Positions 1 through 8,194 of a DNA stretch of 64,000 nucleotides are shown here, one piece after another (the first letter of the stretch is position 1; every line of letters begins with the position of its first letter). The stretch is from a virus. Where the stretch lies: IMG/VR virus record IMGVR_UViG_3300022744_000020, positions 186,001 through 250,000 of that record. One strand, written 5' to 3'. The position numbers and the translations under genes were made by a program. The notes beneath the pieces were generated by a model that ran no database searches, was not told the DNA's origin, and saw nothing but the letters and a program-made list of their open reading frames with translations.

Positions 1-1
1 G

Positions 2-175
2 AATTGGATAACTCCCGACAATGGAGCCTTTCCTACCTGTGTGGTTGGCAAGTCTTTGTTTTCGGAAGGAAGCGAAGCGGAAAAACACGCCAGGCGTTGC
101 GGATATCAAGTCCAGGTAGAACCTCAAGATTTGGCATCGGTCAAGGCGCAAGCGATGGAATGGTTGAAAATCTGA
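2..175 (+). CDS. 3' end of an unknown gene (partial)
   Basis: Reading from base 2 gives 57 codons of soluble, charged sequence that stop at the TGA at 173-175. It starts outside the window. The stretch ends in AQAMEWLKI and looks like the C-terminus of a small soluble protein. The neighbouring frame is also open here, from a TTG at base 4 into the next gene, but its translation is less protein-like, and the TGATG overlap at 173-177 fits a normal stop/start coupling. No family is recognised. Confidence 0.6.
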   Translation, partial: NWITPDNGAFPTCVVGKSLFSEGSEAEKHARRCGYQVQVEPQDLASVKAQAMEWLKI

Positions 176-546
176 TGTCTTCTATCATCTTACCACACAC
201 GATCATTGACACAAGGGACGATCGTCGCAATCGTGCGATGTATCTGATCGATACCATGAGCCGGTGGAAGAGAAACCCACTCGTGAGAACCCTGGATAGT
301 TTGGCCATTCTGAGTAGCTTTGGGGTGCTCGTCGTCTATCGAAACGGTCACGCCGTTTCAGAGATCGATCCTGACTGGCTATCTGAAGATCATCCTATCT
401 GGTCCGATCAACATGTAGGGATGTACCTCTACGAGGAAGGAAGCTCCCAGGAAATGCAAGCCAAGAAACAAGGAAAGCCACTGACAATTCTTCGCAGTGA
501 TGCAATGGCGATCCAAGAAGAAGCCAAGCGCTGGCTGCGATTCTGA
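175..546 (+). CDS. Unknown protein, 123 aa
   Basis: The start is the ATG at 175, which overlaps the TGA of the preceding gene (TGATG), so translation is probably coupled. The product begins MSSIILPHTIIDTRDDR and is soluble with mixed charge; the N-terminal half is rich in Arg. An upstream in-frame TTG would add 57 residues, but those lie over the preceding reading frame and look like shadow sequence. A strong terminator follows 21 bases after the stop. No family is recognised. Confidence 0.7.
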   Translation: MSSIILPHTIIDTRDDRRNRAMYLIDTMSRWKRNPLVRTLDSLAILSSFGVLVVYRNGHAVSEIDPDWLSEDHPIWSDQHVGMYLYEEGSSQEMQAKKQGKPLTILRSDAMAIQEEAKRWLRF

Positions 547-567
547 TCTCGTTTGAATTGCAACGAT

Positions 568-595
568 GGGGCTTCGGCCCCGCTTTTTTTTTTTT
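568..595 (+). terminator. Intrinsic terminator with UUCG loop
   Basis: A 5-bp GGGGC/GCCCC stem (568-572 with 577-581) closes on a C(UUCG)G tetraloop and is followed by a run of 12 T. The same GGGGC-UUCG-GCCCC hairpin recurs at 50374. Confidence 0.9.
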
Positions 596-608
596 GACAT
601 AAAAAGAT

Positions 609-666
609 CCGGGTGAGCCGAAGCCCACCCGGAGTTCGTCCACCCAGACGAAAAAAAGGAGATCGA
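609..666 (+). promoter_or_regulatory. Leader upstream of thyA
   Basis: Bases 609-632 form a CCGGGTG/CACCCGG hairpin. It is followed by CACCCAGACGAAAAAAGGAG (641-660), a leader sequence found almost unchanged before the genes at 16661 and 35844. In those two places it carries the ribosome binding site. Here the AAAGGAG lies 4 bases before an ATG (667) that opens only a 16-codon frame. Confidence 0.5.
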
Positions 667-717
667 TGCTCACTCGATTCATTCCATACGATTATGAAAA
701 AATACTCCAGTTCTAAA
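667..717 (+). CDS. Possible 16-aa leader peptide before thyA
   Basis: ATG at 667 follows AAAGGAG with 4-base spacing and reads MLTRFIPYDYEKILQF then TAA at 715-717. It sits 31 bases before thyA, whose own start has no visible Shine-Dalgarno sequence. It may be a leader peptide or simply a decayed start. Only the good ribosome binding site supports it. Confidence 0.3.
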
Positions 718-748
718 ATCAAGTGTCAGACAACCAACCCCTTTGATC

Positions 749-1747
749 ATGGAACAATACCTCGACATTCTTCGACACATCCGAGAAAACGGCAAGCCTT
801 CACCGGATCGAACTGGAACGGGCCGTACTCGAATCTTCGGCAGCATGCAGCGCTACAACCTACAAGACGGGTTCCCGATACTCACCTCGAAACAAACGAT
901 GTTCAAGGGAGCCATCGCTGAACTCCTTTGGTTTCTGGAGGGTTCAACCAACGTCAATCGACTCAAAGAGATTGCTGGCGGCAACTTGAAATTTTGGGAT
1001 CGGTGGGCAACCGAAACGGGTGATCTGGGCCCGATCTACGGTACTCAATGGACTCGCTTTTCCTCCATCGTTCACGATGGAAACGGCGAGGCCCATTTCA
1101 AAAAGATCAATCAGATCGATGAGCTGATCAAGAATCTCAACGAGCGTCCTTTCTCGGCGCGACACATCGTCACGGCCTGGAATCCGGCGGACTTGCCGGA
1201 TGAATCCAAGAGCCCTCAGGAAAATGTCCGTGACGGAAAGATGGCGTTGGCAGCCTGTCATTGCCTCTTTCAGTTCTTTGTGGCTGAGGCAGACGGAGAT
1301 TCCCGACTTCGCCATCTGAGCGCGATGTATCCGAATGGTTTGGAGATCAGCGATCGCCAATACGATCTGTCGAACGAGCCCGGACTGCATCGCCTGTGTG
1401 ACGACTATCAGGTACCGAAGCTTCAACTGTCGTGTTTGTTGTTCCAGCGCAGCTCCGACAAATTCGTCGGAGAGCCGGTGAACATCGTCAGTTATTCCCT
1501 CCTGACGCACATGGTGGCTCAGGTCACTGGAATGATTGTGGGGGATTTCGTCCACATGGGTGGTGATGTCCATATCTATCACGATCAGCTTGAAGGGGTC
1601 GACGAACTGCTGAGCCGAACCCCTGGAAAACTTCCCAAGCTGAAGCTCAATCAGGGTGTGAAATCTCTGAAAGATTTCAAGATGGAGGACTTTGAGTTGG
1701 TGGGCTACGATCCCCAGCCGGCAATTGCGGCGCCTGTTTCGGTTTAA
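749..1747 (+). CDS. thyA: Thymidylate synthase
   Basis: Makes dTMP from dUMP with methylene-tetrahydrofolate as carbon donor and reductant. The sequence shows RTGTGR near the N-terminus (dUMP phosphate site), LLWFLEGSTNV, the catalytic Cys-His (C170-H171, in ALAACH where most enzymes have APCH), QRSSD, GDVHIYHDQ and a YDPQPAIAAPVSV C-terminus. At 332 residues it is longer than E. coli ThyA (264), mainly because of an insert of about 45 residues after the catalytic strand (around 181-225) and a smaller one near 107-120. The ATG at 749 is chosen because it starts the conserved EQYLDILRHI helix; an in-frame TTG lies two codons upstream. No clear Shine-Dalgarno sequence precedes it. It works with nrdAB downstream and the DHFR gene at 63 kb. 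Confidence 0.95.
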   Translation: MEQYLDILRHIRENGKPSPDRTGTGRTRIFGSMQRYNLQDGFPILTSKQTMFKGAIAELLWFLEGSTNVNRLKEIAGGNLKFWDRWATETGDLGPIYGTQWTRFSSIVHDGNGEAHFKKINQIDELIKNLNERPFSARHIVTAWNPADLPDESKSPQENVRDGKMALAACHCLFQFFVAEADGDSRLRHLSAMYPNGLEISDRQYDLSNEPGLHRLCDDYQVPKLQLSCLLFQRSSDKFVGEPVNIVSYSLLTHMVAQVTGMIVGDFVHMGGDVHIYHDQLEGVDELLSRTPGKLPKLKLNQGVKSLKDFKMEDFELVGYDPQPAIAAPVSV

Positions 1748-1760
1748 CCGAATAGGATGT

Positions 1761-1788
1761 AAGAAGTGCGGTTTCGATCGCACTTCTT
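1761..1788 (+). terminator. Hairpin between thyA and nrdA
   Basis: A perfect 10-bp stem AAGAAGTGCG/CGCACTTCTT (1761-1770 with 1779-1788) with an 8-base loop lies just after thyA. No T-run follows, so it may be an RNA processing or stability element, or a weak terminator. Confidence 0.45.
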
Positions 1789-1854
1789 ATGCTGGCTACA
1801 GATAAGTCCCGGCCCAAATTCCCCTCCATTTCTTTTCCTCTTTCCTCCAACACC

Positions 1855-4107
1855 ATGCTAAAAATAGCGATTAAGCGCGACGGTACCCACGAAGCGGCTC
1901 AGCCTCACAAGCTCCACAACTGGGTCCAATGGGGCGCCGGTGAGCTTCTCGGTGATCGGATTGACTGGTCCGGCATTTGCATGGACACCACCGCTCGTCT
2001 GGGCGAAGTGGAAACCACGGTACAGATCAACAAAACTCTCGTCGACGTCCTTATCGAGCAAGCAGACTGGCCTCACAACCTGATGGCTGGTCGCATCTAT
2101 GCTGCCGATCTGCGAAAGCAGCTCTACAACAACAAGCTGCCGACGATGCGTGAGATGTATGAAAAACTCCTGAAGTTGAACTTCATGGAGCCGCTGCCTT
2201 ACTCCGATTCAGATTGGGAGAAGATCGAGAAGATCATTGATCACGATCGTGATTTCACGATGGCTCATTTTCAGATCAGCCAAATCCACAACAAGTACAG
2301 CATTCAGGATCGTCACGCGAAGGTAAAATTCGAGATGCCTCAATACGTGTTCATGCGTATGGCTCTGGCTTTGTCGAAGAGTTCGGACAAGGATGTCCAA
2401 CTCTCCCTGATTCGCGATTTCTACGACTACTTTTCGTTCGGTCGAATCAACTCCCCCACCACGAACTACGTCTATCTCGGCACCCCGATGCATGGGCTGG
2501 CTTCGTGTTGCCTGTATTCCACGAGTGACACCGCAGACAGCATCGACGTGGGAGATTCAATCATCTCGCGCATGACCAAAATCGGCGCTGGTATCGGTGG
2601 CATGATCAACGTTCGATCGCCGGGGGATCCGGTTCGTAACGGCGCGATCATTCACAAGGGCAAGATGGATTATCTCCGCTCGGCTGAAGCTGCGGTGAAG
2701 AAAAACACCAAGGCCGGACGAGATGGCGCATGCACGCAGTATTACAGCGTGTACGATCCGGAGGCGATCTCTATTGCCACGGCACAGAACCCGAAAGCTA
2801 CCGACGCCAATCGAATTCGCGGTCTTCATTTCGCTGCAATTTACAACCGGTTCTTTGCCGATTGTGTTTTCCGAGATGATTCGATCTTCACGTTCAACTG
2901 CTTCACGGCTCCGGTTTTGTTCGACCTCATCTTCAGTGGCAATGAGGTGGCATTTGAGCAAGAATACAACCGACTGTTGGCGGACAGCTCTTTCAAGAAA
3001 ACGTTCGTTCGTGCCCGTGACGTGGCGCTGGCTTTCCTGATCCAAGAACAAGAGGTCTCGACCAACTACGAGTTCAATGCCACGGAAGTGAATTGGCACA
3101 CGCCGTTCAAGGAACTGATCCGTACGTCAAATCTGTGCTTGGAGGTGTGTCAGCCGCACTTCCCGTACGAGAATGAAATGGATCTGTATCTCGAAGAAGA
3201 TCACGGTCGAGGTGAAATCAGTGTCTGCTCACTGGGCGCAATCAATGTTGCCACCCCGATGACGGACGAGCAGTATCTGCGTGCGTGCTATCTGACACTG
3301 CTGATGATTGACGAGTGCATTCACCTCAGCGATTATCCGTATCCGCATCTGAAATTCACTGCCAAACAACGCATGAATGCCGGTGTCGGCATGATTGGGG
3401 TTGCGACGGTGATGGCACGCGCTGGAGTGAAGTACGGAAGTCTGGAGGGTCGCAACCTGCTGCACAAGCTCTCCGAGCGGCACATGTACTTCATGATCAA
3501 GGCGTCTCTTCAGCTTGGTCGCGAGAAGGGCAATGCTCCTTGGATGCACAAGACCAAGTGGCCCGAAGGTTGGTTGCCGATCGACACCTACAACCGATCG
3601 ATTGATGAGATCGTCACTGAGTCATATCACTACCCGTGGGAAGAGCTCCGAGCCGACGTTGTTGAAAACGGCGGCATTCGCAACTCCTGCCTCGTGGCGC
3701 ACATGCCCACCGAGTCTTCGTCCAAGGCTTCTGGTCCCCCGAATGGACTGTACCCGATTCGTGGCCTGTCGCTGCTGAAAACGGACCAGGGACATGCTAT
3801 CGATTGGGTTCCAATCGACGGCGATCTTCTCGGAGATGCGTACGAAAACGCCTTCGATACTGATCCGGTCGACATGGCCATGGCTTACGGCGTGGTTCAG
3901 AAGTTCACCGACCATGCTAGTTCGGCGGATGGATACATGGATCGGATCAGGAAGCCTGTGTTGAAACATAGCGATCTGGTGAGATTTTGGCACGCACGTG
4001 TGAAGTACGGGAACAAAACTGCTTACTACACCAACACCCGCACTCCGATGAATGCGACCGAACAATCAAAAGCCCCGGTTTGCGGATCTGGCGGCTGCAC
4101 GCTCTGA
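1855..4107 (+). CDS. nrdA: Ribonucleoside-diphosphate reductase, large subunit (class Ia)
   Basis: Catalytic subunit that reduces NDPs to dNDPs with the radical passed from NrdB. The 750-residue product begins with an ATP-cone-like segment (IAIKRDGTHEAAQPHKL). It then shows LASCCLYST (first redox Cys), the active-site NLCLEV motif (Asn-x-Cys-x-Glu), the radical-path tyrosine pair in TAYYTNTRTP, and a C-terminal redox pair in VCGSGGCTL. Length and motif order match class Ia enzymes. The ATG at 1855 puts the ATP cone at the N-terminus; an in-frame ATG at 1789 would add 22 residues overlapping the upstream hairpin. A pyrimidine-rich leader replaces an obvious Shine-Dalgarno site. nrdB starts 11 bases after the stop, so the two are co-transcribed. 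Confidence 0.96.
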   Translation: MLKIAIKRDGTHEAAQPHKLHNWVQWGAGELLGDRIDWSGICMDTTARLGEVETTVQINKTLVDVLIEQADWPHNLMAGRIYAADLRKQLYNNKLPTMREMYEKLLKLNFMEPLPYSDSDWEKIEKIIDHDRDFTMAHFQISQIHNKYSIQDRHAKVKFEMPQYVFMRMALALSKSSDKDVQLSLIRDFYDYFSFGRINSPTTNYVYLGTPMHGLASCCLYSTSDTADSIDVGDSIISRMTKIGAGIGGMINVRSPGDPVRNGAIIHKGKMDYLRSAEAAVKKNTKAGRDGACTQYYSVYDPEAISIATAQNPKATDANRIRGLHFAAIYNRFFADCVFRDDSIFTFNCFTAPVLFDLIFSGNEVAFEQEYNRLLADSSFKKTFVRARDVALAFLIQEQEVSTNYEFNATEVNWHTPFKELIRTSNLCLEVCQPHFPYENEMDLYLEEDHGRGEISVCSLGAINVATPMTDEQYLRACYLTLLMIDECIHLSDYPYPHLKFTAKQRMNAGVGMIGVATVMARAGVKYGSLEGRNLLHKLSERHMYFMIKASLQLGREKGNAPWMHKTKWPEGWLPIDTYNRSIDEIVTESYHYPWEELRADVVENGGIRNSCLVAHMPTESSSKASGPPNGLYPIRGLSLLKTDQGHAIDWVPIDGDLLGDAYENAFDTDPVDMAMAYGVVQKFTDHASSADGYMDRIRKPVLKHSDLVRFWHARVKYGNKTAYYTNTRTPMNATEQSKAPVCGSGGCTL

Positions 4108-4118
4108 AGAGAAACAAC

Positions 4119-5237
4119 ATGATTCCAGTCAATATTCTCAACACCAGTAAGACCGACTACGAGAGCCCAGCCCTACTGTTGGGGGAGCAGCGTCCCGGTC
4201 TCTTCGACACCATCCATCCTCATCATCCGAGACTGCGGAGTTTGTTCCGAGATCTGAGAAATCAAGATTGGGACGAATTGGAGTTCCCTTTTGACTCGTG
4301 TGTGCAGGAGTTCAAAACCTGTGCTGAGCATGAGTTCGATGCGCTGATGGATGTGATTGCCTATCAGTGGGAAACGGACTCGGTGGCGGCTCAGAGCTTG
4401 GTGCCCATCACCTCGCAGTTTGTTACCTCGAACATCCTCAACCGACTGTATGCCCGTATTGGTGAGAACGAATACTTGCATGCACCCACCTACTCAGAGA
4501 TCCTGAAAAACTCGTTCGAGAACCCGGATGACATCCTGAAGGACATTCATTCTCGCCAGCACTCCTTCGATCGCTTGGAGGGTGTCACCCACATCTACGA
4601 AGAGGCTCGAATCGCGGGCTTGGAGTACGGTCTCGGTCAGCGTCCGAACAACCAAGAGTTGTACGAGATCGCCATGAAGTACCTGCTGACCAACCTGGCG
4701 ATGGAGGGCGTTCAATTCACGCCTTCCTTCACGTTGGCTTTTGCCTATGGCAAGCAGGGTCGCTTCATGCCGGTGGCCGACGCCATCCAAAAGATCGCTG
4801 TGGATGAATACCACATCCACGTCCCGACGGGACAATACGTTCTGGATTGGGAATTCGGAACGGAGCGCGGGATCACGGCCTGGCATCGCCTGTCCAAGTG
4901 GTTTATCCAACTGGTTCGTGGGATTGTTCACACCGAATATTCCTGGAATGCGCGTCAATTCCGGGGTGGTCGTGAGCACATGGGTCTGACGAACGAGCTG
5001 CTGGACATGTATGTTCGATATTGCGCCACCAAGATCCTGAAGTCTCTCAAAATCCCGGTGCCGGAAGATCTCCTGCAGGAGAGAAATCCTCTGCCTTGGA
5101 CGGAACAGTGGTTGAATCCGAATCTACGACAAGGGTCGGCCCAAGAACAGCGCGGCGGTAACTATCTGCTCGGCGGATTCGTGAACGATATCGGACGCCG
5201 TCCTCTACCCGAATTCTATTTGGGTCCGAGAAAGTAA
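4119..5237 (+). CDS. nrdB: Ribonucleoside-diphosphate reductase, small subunit
   Basis: Radical-generating partner of NrdA, 372 residues. The expected iron ligands and radical tyrosine are visible: D87, E118 and H121 with Y125 four residues later (EYLHAPTY, as in E. coli E115-H118-Y122), E197 in LAMEGVQF, and E231. The last histidine ligand is odd: the sequence is DEYHIH, so histidines lie at +2 and +4 from E231, whereas E. coli R2 has the ligand at +3. The ATG at 4119 is used because the preceding in-frame codons overlap the end of nrdA. It is co-transcribed with nrdA and followed by a strong terminator. Confidence 0.93.
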   Translation: MIPVNILNTSKTDYESPALLLGEQRPGLFDTIHPHHPRLRSLFRDLRNQDWDELEFPFDSCVQEFKTCAEHEFDALMDVIAYQWETDSVAAQSLVPITSQFVTSNILNRLYARIGENEYLHAPTYSEILKNSFENPDDILKDIHSRQHSFDRLEGVTHIYEEARIAGLEYGLGQRPNNQELYEIAMKYLLTNLAMEGVQFTPSFTLAFAYGKQGRFMPVADAIQKIAVDEYHIHVPTGQYVLDWEFGTERGITAWHRLSKWFIQLVRGIVHTEYSWNARQFRGGREHMGLTNELLDMYVRYCATKILKSLKIPVPEDLLQERNPLPWTEQWLNPNLRQGSAQEQRGGNYLLGGFVNDIGRRPLPEFYLGPRK

Positions 5238-5247
5238 TTCCTCCTCC

Positions 5248-5298
5248 ACTGGAGTACCCTCTTGGCTCAAAAGGCCAAGAGGGTACTCCAGTATTTTT
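5248..5298 (+). terminator. Strong intrinsic terminator after nrdB
   Basis: A 19-bp stem (5248-5266 with 5274-5292, one G-U-type pair near the loop) closes on TCAAAAG and is followed by TATTTTTT. It ends the thyA-nrdA-nrdB unit. Confidence 0.92.
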
Positions 5299-5302
5299 TG
5301 GG

Positions 5303-5354
5303 ACATATATTCTCATTACGAAGTCAACAACCACTCCTGAGAAAAGGATTTGAA
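5303..5354 (+). promoter_or_regulatory. Putative phage promoter plus conserved leader
   Basis: ACATATATTCTC at 5303-5314 sits directly after a T-run and matches the recurring AT-rich motif found at the head of other units. It is followed by CTCCTGAGAAAAGGATTTGAA (5334-5354), a leader whose relatives precede the genes at 14138, 24489 and 50079. The AAAAGGA in it serves as ribosome binding site. Confidence 0.6.
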
Positions 5355-5924
5355 ATGAATTTGCCCGAAATGACAATGGCCGGTGAGATTTACCGTAAAG
5401 TGCATGAGAATCCAGGTATCTGGGTTTCCAAGTCTGGGAGTTTCTGGCGTGAGGACAAGAAGTTATTCATGACCCCAGTCACCAAGGTAAATTTCGCGCT
5501 GGTAACCCCTCGGAATTATTGGTACGTCAACTATCGGCTGACCGGGGAGCGACCCGTCAGTTTGTTGATCAATCGCCTGATGGCAAAAGCCTGGAAGGAG
5601 AAGCCGGTGGGGTTGAAAGAATACGATACGCTCCCGGTAATTTACCGAGTAAACCCGACAACGCTAGAGTTGGCGTTGGATTTGACCAACATGGCTTACT
5701 GTGTCGTCAAAAATTACTACTACAATTTTGTTTGTGGTCAGGTAACGATTGGAGAGAAAGTCATCGAGTTCAAAAGCAATCGCCACTTGGGATTAATTTT
5801 AGAAGAGAACAAAATCTCTTTGAACAGAGAACAAATTCGAACCCTGTTCAGAAGAAAAAGAACAGAACACCCCACCATAAAGGGGTTTTCTCTGACGTAC
5901 TACGACGAAAACAAAGTCGCGTAA
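5355..5924 (+). CDS. Unknown protein, 189 aa
   Basis: The ATG at 5355 follows AAAAGGATTTGAA. The product is basic and rich in Tyr and Asn. The middle (NYWYVNYRLTG...VSLLINRLMAKAW) faintly resembles the segment of phage HNH homing endonucleases that precedes the HNH core (…RLVAKAF). No His-Asn-His core can be seen, so this is at most a relic or a coincidental match. It is the first gene of a unit that continues with the three paralogues at 5952-8058. Confidence 0.75.
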   Translation: MNLPEMTMAGEIYRKVHENPGIWVSKSGSFWREDKKLFMTPVTKVNFALVTPRNYWYVNYRLTGERPVSLLINRLMAKAWKEKPVGLKEYDTLPVIYRVNPTTLELALDLTNMAYCVVKNYYYNFVCGQVTIGEKVIEFKSNRHLGLILEENKISLNREQIRTLFRRKRTEHPTIKGFSLTYYDENKVA

Positions 5925-5951
5925 TCATTTCAACCACCACGAGGATCAGCC

Positions 5952-6623
5952 ATGCATCAGCTCAACACCCCTAGTCAGCAATTCCACCACGTCGGAGCGG
6001 TTGAAATTCGCCCCAATAATTTTGCTGTCACGTTGCCGTTCGAGATTCTTGATCGGAAAATAAATATCAGTACCCATAAAAGTCTCACGTGGGGAGAGAT
6101 TCATTCGCTTCTCAGTAAGCACACGCGTGAAGGTCTGCGCATGTTCTTGGTGACGACCAAGGGACAAAGTCATCTCGTCTTGGAGACGGACAAGAACATG
6201 AATCCAACGGATGCCCGGAAATTGGAGCAGGAGGTCTACCTGCTTTTGACCAAGGCCATTGGAAGAGATGAGAATTCCAACGACGTGAAGTCCAGCCGGA
6301 GTAGAAACCTCACCGTGTTCGGTTTCTATCACGGAGATGATGCTGTGAAGTTTCTCAACGCTTACCGGTATTTTCGTGAGCCGGCCGAGCCGTTGAAGAT
6401 CTCTGAAACTGGCATGATGATGTTCTATGCCGGAGAACTCCCTGTGTTGGTCAATGCAAAGAACATCAACTACATCCGTCAAGATCAGCGAAGCAGTGAG
6501 TCTGTCGTGATCTCCTTCATGTCGAGTTCGGTTTTTGTGACCTACCCGTCGGAAGAAATCGCTGAGAAAGTGATCCTGAAAGCACAAGAGTACCTGATGG
6601 GTGTGGTCCCCACCCTTTCGTAA
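5952..6623 (+). CDS. Unknown protein, tandem paralogue 1 of 3
   Basis: A 223-residue soluble protein. Its C-terminal half shares a layout with the next two genes: a hydrophobic strand, then AVKFLNAYRYFREPAEP, a short strand pair, and the end motif YPSEEIAEKVILKAQEYLM. No known family is recognised. The ATG at 5952 is preceded by GAGGATCAGCC. It lies 27 bases after the preceding stop in the same unit. Confidence 0.85.
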   Translation: MHQLNTPSQQFHHVGAVEIRPNNFAVTLPFEILDRKINISTHKSLTWGEIHSLLSKHTREGLRMFLVTTKGQSHLVLETDKNMNPTDARKLEQEVYLLLTKAIGRDENSNDVKSSRSRNLTVFGFYHGDDAVKFLNAYRYFREPAEPLKISETGMMMFYAGELPVLVNAKNINYIRQDQRSSESVVISFMSSSVFVTYPSEEIAEKVILKAQEYLMGVVPTLS

Positions 6624-6648
6624 AACTTCTCATTTCTCGGAGTAAAAA

Positions 6649-7338
6649 ATGGATTATTCTAGCCTTACCTCGTGCCAGAAGCATTACCGTCCTATCAACG
6701 TGAACCCTTCGGACGAGCACAGTCGCGAGAAGGCCGTCTACCTGGGTAGTCACTTCTATTTGACGATTCCAAAGATTGTCGATGTTGTGATGACTTTGGA
6801 TCGACCCGCGGGCTTCTCTTTCAGTTTCACCGAACTGGAAGGAGAATGTTACATGCATTTCGAGTTCTCGAAAGAGGACTCTCCGGTCGAAATCTCGAAC
6901 CATTTGAAAGAGTTCGAGCGGAAAGCAATCGAAGCGGCCGGCGGGGCTCACAAAGTCGGTCGGATTTATCAGAAAAAGATCGGCAACTCGGTGGTGTTTG
7001 GATTCTCCATCGATAGTGCCGCGATTGATTTCTTGAGGACGTATCTGTTCTTTCGTGAGGTGGACAAGGTTCCAAACGGTAAGGAGCCGAAAGCTCGCCC
7101 GGTTGTGAAGTTCAAGAACGGATTCGTCACCCTCTTTGATGGCCTGACCTCCCTTATGTGCCGTTTGTCGGCAATTACCTACGTCTACTCGGGTGCGGGG
7201 GAAAGGACAGAAGACTCGGCGCGAACGATTTACCTGGGTGTGGATGGGGTGCCCCAGCACCTGAAGTTCCCCAGCCCAGAGATCGCGGAGACCGTCGTTT
7301 CCGTGGTTCAGAACAACCTCATGGAAATCGACAATTAA
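6649..7338 (+). CDS. Unknown protein, tandem paralogue 2 of 3
   Basis: A 229-residue soluble protein. It carries AIDFLRTYLFFREVDKVP and ends FPSPEIAETVVSVVQNNLMEI, matching the neighbours on both sides, so it arose by tandem duplication. The start ATG at 6649 follows TCGGAGTAAAAA. The role is unknown; a housekeeping enzyme motif is not visible. Confidence 0.85.
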   Translation: MDYSSLTSCQKHYRPINVNPSDEHSREKAVYLGSHFYLTIPKIVDVVMTLDRPAGFSFSFTELEGECYMHFEFSKEDSPVEISNHLKEFERKAIEAAGGAHKVGRIYQKKIGNSVVFGFSIDSAAIDFLRTYLFFREVDKVPNGKEPKARPVVKFKNGFVTLFDGLTSLMCRLSAITYVYSGAGERTEDSARTIYLGVDGVPQHLKFPSPEIAETVVSVVQNNLMEIDN

Positions 7339-7347
7339 GGAGCCAAC

Positions 7348-8058
7348 ATGCCCGCCCAATCCGAAAAAGAGTATTACACCCCCGTCGCACGATGTATTGG
7401 CGGGGTCATCCAACTTAACCCCCTTAACCCACTGGACGTCGGCTCTTTGGATGGTTTCTTAAACCGTAAGGTTTTCGAAGATCGAGAACCTATGCTGGTC
7501 TCCGAGTACCTCCGAATCAGCAAGGATTTCTGGAGAGGCGAAGGTCCGAGAGACACGCTGGACATCATCTACGAATGGAAGGACGAGCTCCATGTGGTTT
7601 TGGAGTATTTAAAAGCGGAGAGTCCGGCTAGGATGCGGATTAATGCCAGAGTCCTGACAAAAGCACTCGCCGAAGTGGGACAACTGGGAGATCACCCGCG
7701 ATTGTCTAATGTGCGCGAACTCTTCGCTCTTGGCGGACACAGCCTTTTCCCAAAGCTGAATGTTCTCAACGCTGTTCACTATCACAAAGGAATAGCTAGG
7801 GGAATGAAGCCAATCTGGAGGGACGAGTTAGAAAACGTCGGCTTCTTCACGGGCGAAGTAAGAATGATGGTTCAGAGGAAGCAGATTCTTTCGTATTGGT
7901 TCGGGGGCAATGGTTGTGCTGAAATTGAACTGAGTCCGTCTGAACTGGCTTTGATCATTGGGTCCAATAGTCAGCCAATTCGGATCAGTTATCCATCTCC
8001 AGACATTGCGGAGTCTGTTGCTGAATCCCTTGAAAAGATGATGGGTTCGTTGGGCTAA
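7348..8058 (+). CDS. Unknown protein, tandem paralogue 3 of 3
   Basis: A 236-residue soluble protein, the most diverged of the three. It keeps the end motif YPSPDIAESVAESLEKMMG and the preceding beta-rich region. The start ATG at 7348 follows AAGGAGCCAAC. The unit ends at a bidirectional terminator 17 bases further on, facing the minus-strand lysis genes. Confidence 0.85.
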   Translation: MPAQSEKEYYTPVARCIGGVIQLNPLNPLDVGSLDGFLNRKVFEDREPMLVSEYLRISKDFWRGEGPRDTLDIIYEWKDELHVVLEYLKAESPARMRINARVLTKALAEVGQLGDHPRLSNVRELFALGGHSLFPKLNVLNAVHYHKGIARGMKPIWRDELENVGFFTGEVRMMVQRKQILSYWFGGNGCAEIELSPSELALIIGSNSQPIRISYPSPDIAESVAESLEKMMGSLG

Positions 8059-8075
8059 CTGCCGGCAAAAAGATA

Positions 8076-8113
8076 CTGACAGCCACCAGCCATGAAAGGC
8101 TGGTGGCTGTCAG
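8076..8113. terminator. Bidirectional terminator between convergent units
   Basis: A perfect 16-bp stem (8076-8091 with 8098-8113) with the 6-base loop ATGAAA is followed on the plus strand by a T-rich stretch. It separates the plus-strand paralogue unit from the minus-strand endolysin unit. Confidence 0.9.
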
Positions 8114-8116
8114 GTC

Positions 8117-8191
8117 TTACTTTTCTTTCTTCTGAATCGGACCAAACCAAATCATCCAAAAGAGCCACGGGTTCAACATCAGAACGGCCAT
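8117..8191 (-). CDS. 24-aa hydrophobic peptide next to endolysin
   Basis: On the minus strand an ATG at 8191 follows GAGG with 8-base spacing, 3 bases after the endolysin stop. It reads MAVLMLNPWLFWMIW... and ends in a lysine-rich tail, stopping with TAA at 8117-8119, right before the terminator. The product is one short membrane-spanning segment with two Pro and four Trp and a basic C-terminus. Its place directly after a lysin suggests a lysis accessory (mini-holin or lysis regulator), but that is inference. It is too short to be found by usual gene callers. Confidence 0.55.
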   Translation of the reverse strand: MAVLMLNPWLFWMIWFGPIQKKEK

Positions 8192-8194
8192 GAC

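Noticed and set aside
4-174. N-terminal extension of the 175-546 gene from a TTG at base 4
   Set aside because: Another frame over the same bases reads as a more protein-like C-terminus and ends in a TGATG overlap with the ATG at 175.
944-1783. 279-codon minus-strand frame opposite thyA
   Set aside because: It mirrors the coding pattern of thyA, which is unmistakable on the plus strand.
3229-3549. Minus-strand frames opposite nrdA
   Set aside because: Shadows of a well-conserved gene; no start signals of their own.
5355-5924. HNH homing endonuclease
   Set aside because: Only a faint likeness to the region before the HNH core; no HNH residues are visible.
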